Below, piece after piece: positions 11,209 through 22,047 of a DNA stretch of 64,000 nucleotides (its first letter is position 1; every line of letters begins with the position of its first letter). Made by a program: the position numbers and the translations under genes. The notes under the pieces were generated by a model, which did not search any database, was not told where the DNA came from, and was given only the letters and a program-made list of their open reading frames with translations. The stretch comes from Pyrenochaeta sp. MPI-SDFR-AT-0127. Its lineage: Eukaryota; Ascomycota; Dothideomycetes; Pleosporales; Cucurbitariaceae. Location of the stretch: assembly GCA_020747015.1 (NCBI GenBank), contig JAGTJM010000106.1:1-64000 (forward strand). The letters run 5' to 3'.

Positions 11209-12332
11209 ATGCCGACCCGGAACATCCTCCCTTTACATCGAAAGGAGACGTCGCAGACATCCGAATCCAAACACCACTTACGTACCGATAGCCAACCCAA
11301 TAGCACTACGCCTTCGAGCTCTTCTCGGGCCATCATTTGGCAGAATGAGTTCATCGCTGCAGCTGCCGAGTTTATAGGAACCTTCATGTTTCTTTTCTTT
11401 GCCTTCAGTGGTACCCAAGTTGCTCACACGGCCACCAGTGACGCGCCGATAGCAGGGCAGTCACCAGATACCAGCGTACTGCTTTATATCTCCTTGAGCT
11501 TTGGCTTCAGCTTAATGGTCAATGTGTGGGTGTTCTTTAGAGTGAGCGGTGGCTTATTCAATCCCGCGGTAAGTTAGGAATTTTCACAACATGGAATTGT
11601 TAGTCCTAGGACTGAGACGAGGAGCAAATGCTAATGTCGATTAGGTGACACTAGGTCTGTGCCTCATTGGTGCAACAACCCCAGTTCGCGCGGGCCTGTA
11701 CTTCATTGCCCAGATGCTCGCCGGTATGAGCGCTGCCGCCGTGGTTGAGGCCATTCTACCCGGCCCTCTCATGGTCTCCACGGACCTCAGCGTGTCTATC
11801 GCACGAGGTATCTTCATAGAGATGTTTCTTACATCGCTTCTCGTCTTCACCATCTTTATGCTTGCCGCCGAGAAGCACAAAGCTACATATTTAGCCCCTA
11901 TTGGTATCGGTCTCGCCCTGTTTGTTGCGCACCTGGTAGGCGTACGCTATACAGGTGCGGGGCTGAATCCTGCTAGGAGCTTTGGACCATGTGTTGCGAC
12001 ACTTAATTTTCCGGGATACCAGTATGTATATTGGGTCGGTCCTCTCATGGGTACGCTGCTGGCTATTGGGACGTATAAGATTGTCAAGTTGGTGGAGTAC
12101 GAGGTTATCAACCCAGGACAAGATGGCGATGGTAGCATGGTGTGTTCGACTTTTTCCTTCTTAGTTCTAATTCCGTTCATCAATTGAAACTGACACTGTG
12201 AAAACATAGATTAGCCGGCTTGACACAAACACTGATCCAATTGGAGTAACCGGCAGAGCCAAGCCACAGAATGCTACGGTAGTAGACACAGAGGAAGTGA
12301 ACCGCGCAGCGAGCAGTTCCACGGGCTACTGA
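11209..12332 (+). CDS. Aquaporin (MIP family water channel)
   Basis: Three exons (11209-11568, 11645-12139, 12210-12332) give 325 aa with frames preserved. Both pore NPA motifs are present: NPAVTL at about residue 119, with intron 1 falling exactly after NPA, and NPARSFGP at about residue 228. Hydrophobic segments fit six membrane helices, with a roughly 45-residue hydrophilic N-terminal tail and a C-terminal tail encoded by exon 3. The lack of Asp after the second NPA motif favours an orthodox aquaporin over a glycerol facilitator. It should pass water, and perhaps small solutes, across the plasma or another membrane. Intron 2 uses a GTGTGT donor, so the last exon is slightly less certain. 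Confidence 0.92.
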
Positions 12333-13260
12333 CTTGGAAAAGCATCACCATTTACAGTGACACGACTATAACACTATTCTGTAGCTAGGAACTCTTCTCC
12401 AATATGACCAAACAAACCAGGCCTGATTCACAGTATTTTAGGATTCGCTTTAGGGTTATATTACTAAAGTTACAAATATACTACCACCGATTTTTTCTTT
12501 TTCAAACCCTCGAACACATTAAAGACAAGAGTTCTAATGCCAGCTATGTCTACATAAAAGTAATTAATCTAAGTCTTTATAGATATAACCCTCTATTAAA
12601 ACAAATATAATACTATACTTAAGGATGTATTAGAACTACGAAAGTAGGAAGCCAAGATGGTCTAGGTGGGGCAATCGACCATAGTGGCGCTTCCTTAGGA
12701 AGTTCTAGTAAGACGCTGCACTAGTCTCGATCGCACACGTTGTATTCTATAATATGAGGTGCCTTTTCTTGAATCTACTAGCTAAACCTGTCTCCAAGGT
12801 ACAACGCTAGCAGAGTCCGCAATCTCCTACCTCTAGAGATTAGAGATTACGCCATAAAGTTACTACGCGTTTCCTTGCTAAACGATAAACCGAAGAAGAA
12901 AGGTCCGGCTAAGTTATTTTCCTTTGTCATTCATTTGGCTGTATTATAGTCAAGCAGGCCTTACGAACCGCTACAAATGCAGAAAAGAAACACAACTTCA
13001 TTACCTCGAAAATAAAGGGTGCTGTCTTTTGCGGCACTCCTAATAGAGTATCAGATTTTGCATTTTGGGATCATATATAATCTGCAAGTTTAAGGAAGAG
13101 CACGATAAATGCATTAATTAAGTCTGGAAAGCTAGTGAGCGAGCCATGAGAGGATAATCACACCATATGTAGTGCAGTATCAGGAGAAAAAAATAAACTC
13201 ATTATAAATTTCGCAGAAGGAGTGCGGCTCATGAAGACTGACGCGAGAGTCCTCTAATAT
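12333..13260. repeat. AT-rich degraded region, RIP-like
   Basis: Especially 12400-13250, the DNA is TA-rich, full of stops in all frames and without recognisable coding. It borders a broken NTPase gene and probably contains more of a decayed locus or transposon. Confidence 0.4.
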
Positions 13261-13800
13261 ATGAACCTAACCGCCAATTTTCCATCATTTCGGGCGAACG
13301 GTCAAGCCACTCTCTGTCAACGTTTTGTGGGCTATAGAGCTCGACACCTACAAGATCTGACTTCGGCAAACAGCCATAAAATCTTTCGCATCGTCGGTAA
13401 GGGCGGTGCCGGACAATCGCTCTTCTCCCCGCTGTCTATTTGACCAACCGAATGCAAAAGTGCCACGGGTCGTCCAAGCGTAGTTAATTGCAGGGTTAGT
13501 GAGAATAGACATGGTGCATGCTAACTCTATACGTCTTTATTGTACCAGCTATTTCATGGAGTACCACCGCTGCTACGCCAGACCAGTAAAATCTTCATCA
13601 TAGTTGATCAATTGGATGAGCTGGTGGAAGGCAGGCTTAGACTCATCCTGTCACTTCGACGCCTTTATGAAGATATGCCTTGGTGTAAGACTATCCTCAC
13701 CAGCAGGCATGAGGAGAAACTACACTCATATTTCGGAAACATCGCCTTCAACTTAGACTTATACAAGAGAGGGAAATTCAGAGAGACGCTGAGTCCTTAA
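13261..13800 (+). pseudogene. Broken NACHT/STAND NTPase (NLR-like) fragment
   Basis: Two short open segments carry NTPase hallmarks in the right order. At 13261-13443 there is a P-loop-like motif (GKGGAGQS, Gln in place of the usual Lys) followed soon by a stop. At 13540-13800 there is a Walker B-like block (IFIIVDQLDEL) and a sensor-1-like block (CKTILTSRHEE). In fungal NACHT proteins these blocks sit about 70-100 residues apart in one frame. Here stops intervene, and no effector or repeat domain is seen on either side. This is best read as a relic of an NLR-type (STAND) gene. An unseen intron could join the two parts, but the altered P-loop still argues against ATPase function. Confidence 0.6.
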
Positions 13801-14413
13801 TCAGGCATTAGGGCGCCGATACCACACTCCATAACATGTGTGGCAACATAGATCTCCATCTTAGCGAGCACGTCCTGGAAGGTATCTGTGTGGCTATAGT
13901 GGTACCCATGCTCTGTTCCTGGGAATGGCACAACGGCACCCTTACCGTAGACTTCTCTGTATATTGACAGGTATAGGGTGATACCTTGTGACATGTTCAT
14001 TGCGTTAGAAGTAGGTGTGACGCCCACAATTCCATCTGGGCGCACTTCAGAGAAAGCCCATGATTTACCCCGCGTGAACTTGGTGAGGAGATTGTCTTGG
14101 GTATAATAGAATATTTTGCTGGCGTATGGCTCACGAATGCGGGGCATGTCTTCGCGGAGGTGTGGGTGGATGCCAACCTCTTTGGGAAACCCAAGGCCGT
14201 AGCTTCAAAGACTATTGGCGACAGGATGACGGGTGGCTAAAATCCTTGTGAATAGCTTACCCTTTGCCACCTGTTTGGAGGATCACGACCTCGAGACTGT
14301 TTGAGACCTATTCAACAGCTTCTATGGCAACTCTAAGTAGCTCAGTGTCGACCATTTTGAGGCACTCGAGGTCGGCAGTCTGCATATATGCTGTGGATAC
14401 ATTCAGCTCTAGA
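13798..14413 (-). pseudogene. Broken SDR fragment (PRISE / progesterone 5-beta-reductase-like)
   Basis: On the minus strand, the segment with VVILQTGGKG and then YGLGFPKE, MPRIREPYASKIFYY, EVRPDGIVG and VVPFPGTE resembles the middle of fungal PRISE-type NAD(P)-dependent short-chain reductases. The Rossmann N-terminus and the whole C-terminus are missing. An in-frame stop follows EAVE near 14322, and frame continuity requires at least one splice. The fragment ends at a TAA that overlaps the stop of the NTPase relic on the other strand, within a TTAA tetranucleotide at 13797-13800. A decayed gene is the simplest reading. Confidence 0.6.
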
Positions 14414-14805
14414 ACCAAATCGGGTGGTTATTATATTATACCGGTAAAAAACAACGTGTGAAGTGTTCTCCTAGTCTTTGATAATCGGCCAATTGAGGAA
14501 AATTGCCAGGGGCTTCATAGACAACATTAGCATGATAGGGAACATGTTCTAGGACAGAAGCTTGAAGCGCCTAGGTCCCCTAGATGAGCTCATCCACTCC
14601 TGATCCACCTATTCCTGTACAATATCTTTATAGTAAATTATATCTATATATTTAGCTATTAAACTAGAATAAAATAATCCTTACGTATAAGCTCTCTATC
14701 TAAATGTATTTGGGAGTTAGCGTAAGAATACCCCTAATATTAAGCGAAACTTGGTATAATTTGAATAGCAATTATTACATTTTACTGGATAGGGGCTGAA
14801 AGCCC
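14414..14805. other. AT-rich intergenic region
   Basis: TA-rich, RIP-like from about 14590 to 14770. No gene seen. Confidence 0.4.
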
Positions 14806-17800
14806 TTAGCTATGTAGTTTTGTTGCGCCAAATTCAAATGGAGACGATGAATCAAGTATTACCCCACTGCGGGCGGCTAGTTCGGCTGCTAGTTCTTCAT
14901 ACCAGGCGTCGTCCAGTTCGATAACCAGAACCCACTCCCGGCAGAGCAGCATCGTGATTCTGTTACCATATCTTTCCTTTACTACCGTGAACTCCTCAAT
15001 AAGCACGTTCATCTGAGGCAGTTTCCACCTACGAAGTTTGATACTGAGGCCTTTCTTCCCAAGCCAATCTTTTCCTGTGGAGATCTCACCTGTGCCCGTG
15101 TCGTAAAATATCTGTTCCGAAATGGGCCGACCATCGCCATCGCACAGCAATCCCATAATGTCCAACTGGGTCTCGATGCTACCTGCAACTGTGCGGTTGG
15201 ACTGCACTTCCCTGCTTGTGTCATCAGTCCACGCTGTGGCAATGATAGACTGACCCTGGTGCAACAGATTACAGTTGCAAAGCTCTACGTAGAGTCGGCG
15301 AAACGCAAAGTCATACGCTCTGCCTGGTCGTGCTTCCAGTGCAGCATTTGCACCGTATTCAAGCAGCATTCGTACCGCGTTCGCATTCTTTACCACAGCC
15401 GCAAGCTGAAGGGCTGTGTAGCCGACTTTGTTGGTTTCGTCGATGGAGTCATCATATTCCTCGAGGAGGATGCCAAGTGCGTCACGGTAGAGCGATTCGC
15501 TGGGAAAAAGCACTATGGGTAAGGACGGTAAGCAGCGCATCTCTTGAATATAAGCATGATTGAAGCTTACCGAATGTTTGAACAGCCTCGTGCAAGACAG
15601 TGCTTCCTAGGAATGGGTTGCACAGAGAATCTGAGTGTCCAGGTCCTGAACTCATTAGGAAGTCGAGCTGCTCCAAGAGTCCGCTGTCCTTCTTTTCACT
15701 ATGCAGCAAGAAATACATTGTTGTGATCTGTTGGCCAGACTTGTGACAGTGGTACGGAGCCAACGATCTTGCAATATCAAAGCATTTAGCTCTTACCGCC
15801 ACCGTGAAAAGCTCAGGATCATAGTTGTGAGGATGATCCTGAGCGCAGCTGGAGCTGCATGAACCTGGCAAAACGTAATTCACAACATCGTGCGCAATTC
15901 CGTCAGCCTTCAGCTTCTCTAGTAGCGACTGGGAAAAGTGGAATTGTTGAGGCCCTCGGGTGTTTTCTATTATAAATGCAAAGAGAAGTGACGCGTGATC
16001 CACCTCAATTTGAGGCATTAGTGCCAGGATGCTGTCGAAGACCACAGTGTCCCGCCATTTGGCAGCGGTACTCAGAGTTGCACATGTAGCCATAGATGAA
16101 TCGAGTTCGCGAACGACTTTGCTGTCAAGAATAGCTCTGAGGACATCTGCTGCTCGAGAACGGCAATTATTAAGTATGATTTGGCTCCAAACCTCGGCAA
16201 TGTCTTCTCTCCCTTCCAAGTAACTTGCAGCGAACTCAAAAATTTCGCGAAGGGCGACTGCTGCACCCTTTCCATGAGTCCCGTACCTAACTTCTTGTCG
16301 ATAACTTCCTAAAGACCCAAGAGCTCCTATGAGCTCATCTACGGATGCTTTTTGCATCAACTTTCTCGCTAAAGTGAGGTGCTTATTCTGAATTGCCACA
16401 AGTAGCGTACGCTCGATGAATGCCCTGCTTGATGGCGCCTTGAAAAGATTCTTCGCTGAGATTTAAAATTAGCTATTCTCTCTGCCATGCTGCAATCGGA
16501 GCTAGGGGGGGATACCTTTTTCCAGAAGGCTCAGAGCGATATCCTCTCTGCCATATGATATGGCGTAATCAAAGGTGCTGAGGCCGTCCTCGTCAATTGC
16601 AGTGGGATCGGCCCCATTCTCGATGAGTGCTGTTACAACCTGCTCCGAAAAAGCAGAGTCCATCATGCAGACCCAGTGAAGCGGGAATCTTCCCTGCTTA
16701 GTGGCAACGATAACCTCCCCACGCGCCCATTCGAACACATCCAAAAGCATAAGAACCTTTTCATGATCTCCTGCTCTGCAGCACATATAGAGAATGCTTT
16801 CTCCATTATGATTTCTTGAGTCTTTGGGTATCAAGCCGCCAGAAATGCCGCTGAGGAACACCTTAGCCGGAAAGCGTGGGATGCAATACAGGGCAAAGGA
16901 AAAGGTTCCGAAATCAAAACAACAATGACGCGGGTCACCTCTGATCTGATCTTGATGGGAGTCATCCAAATCATCCCTGTACTCCCCTAATTCAAGGTAA
17001 CCATGGTTCTGTAGAACGTGCAATGCATCATGGAAAGCTTGGCGGCTGGTGTTTCTGAGCTGCCTGCACGCTAAAGCCCATGGAATGAAGCCATATCGAG
17101 GACCAACCGCGACCATCTCTTTGAGCGCATGTTCTACTGGAATATCGGCAGGACATTGATGACCCAAAGCTTCATGTAGCGGTCGAACAAGAGCAAGTGA
17201 CGTGATATATCCCGCACGAGCACTGGCTGTGATAAGCTTCAAAGCTCGTGCTGGATCATAGTCCACTCCAATGGCATAGATATGGCATACTGCAGCCTGA
17301 TGAGCACAAAACGCGGATGTTGTACGCATTTCAAAGCTCATTTCTGTTAAACTAGTGACCCCCAGTATCGGTTCGGTTTTCTGCAGCCAGTCCCGCAGGA
17401 GATGAGTTTCGTGGGCTGGGGAGATCCTATCCAAAAGGAAGCTGTAACCTACCCTTGCTTCAAGAATCAGAGCATTTCCAGGTTTTCCGTCGATCAGAAA
17501 CCTCTCGTAGTGCTGAGGTAGCAGTGTCAAAGCTGAGTTGCTTTACGCTGAGTTAATCACACTGAGATACCCAACTACCGTTCTCCTTTAACTTACTTAG
17601 ATTTTATCCCAGAAATGCGAAGTCCTTCCGTAGATGCCCCAGATAATGTATCTAGTCCTAGAGGTGGAGAGAATAGACTTTTCACGATCGCGAGGTCGGC
17701 AAGTCTTGCTTCGGGATCTTGCTTAAGCATTTTGGAAATAACCGAAAACACTTCGCTTGAAAATCCTAAATCTTGCTTTGATAGTAGACTTTTGATGCCT

Positions 17801-19218
17801 TCAAAAAAATACTTCTCCATGCGCGAATCAGTTTTTGTCCGAGTAATCAGAGCATCCGTAACCTCCTCCAATGCAAGACTAGGGCTAAGATGTACTATCG
17901 AGCCCCTTTCGACTAGATGTTTCATGAAGGCTTCGAAAACATCTTCGCCATTCAATAATATGGTGACAAGAACGAGTGCAAAGCTGTAAATGTCCATTCT
18001 GGTAGCAAGACTTTTTGGGATCGACTGTGGACTATTCTCGGACGCCGTCCATAATTCTGGAGCAACATATCTTCTCGTAGCGCCATAGGTACTAATGGAG
18101 CTAGCGGTGAAATCCGAGAAACTGCTTGAGTTCTGAATCAGGGAGAACCCAAAATCGGAAATCTTGGGTACAAACTTCATGCCGGCAGCATCCCAGGAAA
18201 CGAGGATGTTCTCGCATTTCACATCACCGTGTACCACACCCAAATTATGGAGCGTTTGAAGACCTTCTGCAATACCAGTGATAAGTTGCATCTTTAGTTG
18301 TCGGGTAAGAATGCCTTCGAGAAATTTCGCTCGCAAGAAGCCCGAAAGATTACCATGTGTAGCATAACTTTGAACAAGGACTGGTGTCACAAAAGTTTCG
18401 CCCCCACTACCAGCGTGCTCTTCCCAAGCCACAGCGAATAGTCTGACAAAGTTTGGGTGTTGTCTGATATCCGGACAGCTCAAGATTCTGACCTCCTGTA
18501 AGACCGCCCTGTACGTCTGCCCATCACTCTTGACGCCCATTGGCTCCTGCAAATGCATGGTAAAGAGCCCTCGTTTGATAGCAAGCCAGTCTCCATTAAG
18601 CCATTGCAGGCGAGTGCAGCCTGCGCGGTCGGGAGGGATGTTAGAATCTTTGAGCGCACGGGACAGAGAGACATCGAATGATGCCCCTGAGCCAATATGC
18701 TTCACCTGTGCTATATCACGGAAGCGAGCCGATATGATGAAAACATCCAGCCGATCAAAGAGCTGTTCAAGCGCAGCAACCCCGACTGATCCGTCGTTCC
18801 AGACCAAGGGCTCTGTTTCTATACTGATAGTCTGCTTCACTAAGCATAGCCAGTGATATGCGAATAGTTTTCTCTCGATAATCACCGTAGATTGACTCTC
18901 GGAATGTGATTTGAATATGGAGGCTTTGGGCCACCACAGTCTTTTGAGCAGTTGATCATAGTCAGCGTTGAGTTGCAACGAGTTGGTATTGGAATTCCAG
19001 CTCTTGCAATTGTCGATGATGCTCTCAAAATTTGCTGCTGGACCGTATCCCTCGCTAATTTCCGGGTCCGGCCCATCTTTTTCTGGGGTATGCGACATCG
19101 CAGTTTTCAAGTCACCGCCAGGAATTGGGAGAATATAGGCTAAAGAGAGGTGGAAGCGTCTGTTCTTAAACTTTGTGGAAGAATAGATATCATTCGAACT
19201 GGATGCACCAGAGTTCAT
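14806..19218 (-). CDS. Protein kinase with long C-terminal Sel1/ankyrin-like region
   Basis: Four exons (19218-17597, 17540-16516, 16455-15571, 15512-14806) give 1412 aa, all junctions in frame. The N-terminal 500 residues contain a complete kinase domain: glycine loop GSGASFDV, LAIK lysine, QEVRIL glutamate, HGDVKCENIL catalytic loop, SDFGFSL and VAPELW. It should therefore be catalytically active. The following region contains Sel1-like stretches (DPARALKLITASARAGY) and ankyrin-type repeats (GRFPLHWVCMMDS, ENGADPTAIDEDG, VGYTALQLAAVVKNANAVRMLLEYGA). The layout recalls signalling or innate-sensing proteins, and ankyrin parts often bind ligands or partners. It is divergent from a HeLo pseudokinase gene 1.06 kb away. 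An alternative start is the Met of MSHTPEKDG, 40 codons in. Substrate unknown. Confidence 0.85.
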
Positions 19219-19276
19219 ACATGACGGAGCGAATCAAGAATTGGTCGCAAACATGAGTTACGTAACGGATTTATGT

Positions 19277-19342
19277 TGGTGCCAAAAAGCACAGCCCTTG
19301 AACAGCCAAACTCAGCCGCACGATGCCCAGCCTATATCAATA
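19277..19342 (+). repeat. Short direct repeat, copy 1
   Basis: Shares the block TTGGTGCC(A/T)AAAAGCA and an exact CTCAGCCGCACGATGCCC with copy 2 at 20009-20048. Copy 1 carries about 15 extra bases between the blocks. Confidence 0.6.
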
Positions 19343-20008
19343 CTGGTATTACGAGAAGAGGCGCAAAGTGTGACAAGCATGGGTTGCGTAAAGTCACGCG
19401 TTCTAGTGGCCCTCAAATCATCATCATAGCCAACTGATTAGCTCTTGAGATTCTATGACTGATTTTCTGGAGCTTTTTTAAGGTTCCTATCTCCTGGAGA
19501 AGAAAATGGATTACTTTATTCTCGTGCTACAGCCATCTGGAGCATTTCAGCTTAATTCTGGGGCCCATAGTTTAATATATGAAGAACAGCAGGCCTGTTG
19601 CCCTAGACTTGACTATGAACATTCACGTTAGTAAAAACCGCTTATGATGAAATTCTAGGGGCAACCATCTAGCAGCCTGTAAGGATACCTCCATAGATCC
19701 CGCAGTACATTGATAGCGAAGGTGGGTCGACTGCGATACGCAGTGTGAAAGCTTCGCATCACGTGACCCCTGGCAAGGATGCGTCTCAGCTGCGCCTCGC
19801 TTGCGAGCGCCCGAGGATATAAGGGCGTTAGAGTGGGGATTAGAAGGTATGAATCAATCTATATTCCATCACACATCAATTATATTCTGCCGTGATCGCT
19901 TCCATATAGTCCATCCTAATACAGCCATAAGGTCTCAAGGCATCGTCATTGCAATTTGTGCCAGTTCTTAGGGTATCCGCAGTCCATTGGTGGAACGCTT
20001 CATCTGTA

Positions 20009-20048
20009 TTGGTGCCTAAAAGCAAGGCTCAGCCGCACGATGCCCCTC
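20009..20048 (+). repeat. Short direct repeat, copy 2
   Basis: Partner of the repeat at 19277-19342. The two sit at opposite ends of the intergenic region between the divergent kinase and HeLo genes, each near one start. They could be matching regulatory sites or remains of a duplicated promoter. Confidence 0.6.
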
Positions 20049-20280
20049 CGCATCGAACGAAACTAAACCCATGACGCGAGTCGACCGGACTCCAAATTGT
20101 CCATGAGTGCAAGGTAGCTGGAGACCAAAGAGAAGGAGTCAACATCCTGCTGCTCTCTACCGGAGCTGAAGTCATAAAATTGTGGCACGACAAATAGTGA
20201 ACGTATATTCCGTCAGCCTGGTGGTGCTACAAGTTTCGAGAAAATCTGACCTCCTTAGTAGGGAAGGTTTTCGCAAAGCA

Positions 20281-22047
20281 ATGGATCCAATATCTGGCGT
20301 CGCGCTGATTCTGGGCCTTCCTAGTTTAGTTGTCTCATGCGCAGATTTCTACCGGAAGGTTTTGATATCAAGGCGAATTGGCAGGGACGGAGCCCTTCTC
20401 CTCACAAAAGCCGCTATCGAGCAAGCCAAATTCCACGACTGGCTCACCCAAGCTGGATTCCTGGATGGGTCGCCGCACAAATTACACCTTAATCTAACTG
20501 CTTCACGGGTGGTGATGTCAGCAATAGAAGGGATAAAACGTAAATCAACCCCATTCTTCCTTTCAAATGCTCTACCCTGACCTCTTTTGTGCTGGCGGAT
20601 GGTAGTGACTCTAGAAAACCTTGGTTCGATCATCGACAAGTACGAGCTAGATGAAGGAGGAGAGGTCACTGGCTTAAACTTCGCCCTGCCAGACAGATTC
20701 TGGCTGCAAGCTACCGGAAAACAATTACCCACTGATGGGATAGTCAAGACTGAGAAAAGAATTCGCGATGGGACCCGATTTAGTCGAAAACGATTCACAT
20801 GGGCAGCAGCGGACATGGAGCTATCGCAGAATCTTATCAACGATCTGCGGCGCTTTAATGAAGATCTTCGTTACGCTTCTCATGAGATGGGTACCTCTGC
20901 ACCTAATTTGCCTTCAAAGGTTCTCCCTCAAGTTCTAAACACTGAAGAACTAGAGCGTTTAGTGGCTGCAGCAAGCGAAACGTACCCGGAACTCAGTAAG
21001 TGCGCAAGTATGAAGCTTGAGGCTTTGAACATTGCTCGTGATCTGAGCGCTCCGCCTCAACTGCAAAACGAACTCATCCGTCGTCGGAAGCTGATATTGA
21101 CCTCCTCGACGTCTTTCCAAACTTTTCGAAACCTGGTGCAATACCTTGACGAAGGAAGCCAAATGACGGTTCTTTTAGAGGACAAGTACTATCCCAAAGA
21201 ACGGGACCAAGCCTACGACCAGTTCGTGCACAGGCGAGTTTATGAGGTTGCAAAACTGCTAGCATCGACGCCCAAACCGTCCAAATTTAGGGCTTTGGAC
21301 TGCCTAGGATACGTGCACGATCGCATTCGTGGTTGCTATTCATTCATTTTCAGACTGCCACCAAACTTTGATGAATCAAAGAGCCCAGTAAGCCTCAATG
21401 TATTTTGGTCCGAGTCGTCGGAGCGGTCCATATCGAAAGTAGCCCTTGGCCAGAGATTCGATATCGCCCGGGCTGTGGCAACCTCCTTGCTCTATTTGCA
21501 TGCTTGCGGGATTCTGCACAAGGCATTCCACTCAGGCAACATTCTGTTCTTCCAAAGGAAAAGTGAAAAGATGCCTGACCTATCCTCTCCATTTCTCCTT
21601 GGCTACGATTACGCTCGCCCTCACGGAGTTCCGTTCAAATCAGAGGTAAACGATCCTCTCCAAATTCAGGGAGAGCAGATCTACGCTCACCCTGACTACG
21701 ATCCTAGTGCTAAGCGGCGATATTTGAAAGCCTTTGATCTCTATGGGCTTGGGGTGTTGCTACTTGAGATTGCGATTTGGAGATCCGCTACCACACTGAT
21801 ACCGCCGAATACGGCACGTTCAGAAGCGAGACTACTTCTCATAAACGAAACCCTTAACCTGGAACCCGTCGTGGGCGCGCAATATGTTGGGGTTGTGGCC
21901 AGATGTCTCACGGGTGACATATATAGCGAGCAAACTCCAACTAAAGCTGTATCTCTGATGATTGATGAGGAAGACGAACTCGATGGTCAGAACCAGAATG
22001 CTTTTGTGCGGAATATTGTTGAGCGGTTGGACAGATGCTTTGCTTGA
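20281..22047 (+). CDS. HeLo-domain protein with C-terminal pseudokinase
   Basis: Two exons (20281-20539, 20606-22047) give 566 aa. The N-terminus (MDPISGVALILGLPSLVVSC) and the following helices match the fungal HeLo (HET-s N-terminal, prion-inhibition) domain, a helical bundle that can permeabilise membranes in HET-S. The C-terminal half has a kinase-like fold outline, but key residues are lost. The catalytic loop reads LHKAFHSGNIL (no HRD aspartate) and the DFG position reads GYDYARP. So it is probably a pseudokinase, as is common in HeLo-kinase proteins of fungi. The architecture parallels animal MLKL (helical-bundle executioner plus pseudokinase). The active-looking kinase/ankyrin gene lies divergently next door. 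A cell-death or incompatibility role is inferred, not shown. Confidence 0.8.

Larger units (their letters stand above)
19219..20280. other. Bidirectional intergenic region between the kinase and HeLo genes
   Basis: Upstream DNA of two divergent genes. It contains two diverged copies of a short repeat (listed separately) about 0.7 kb apart and a GC-rich stretch near 19780-19815. No gene recognised. Confidence 0.5.
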
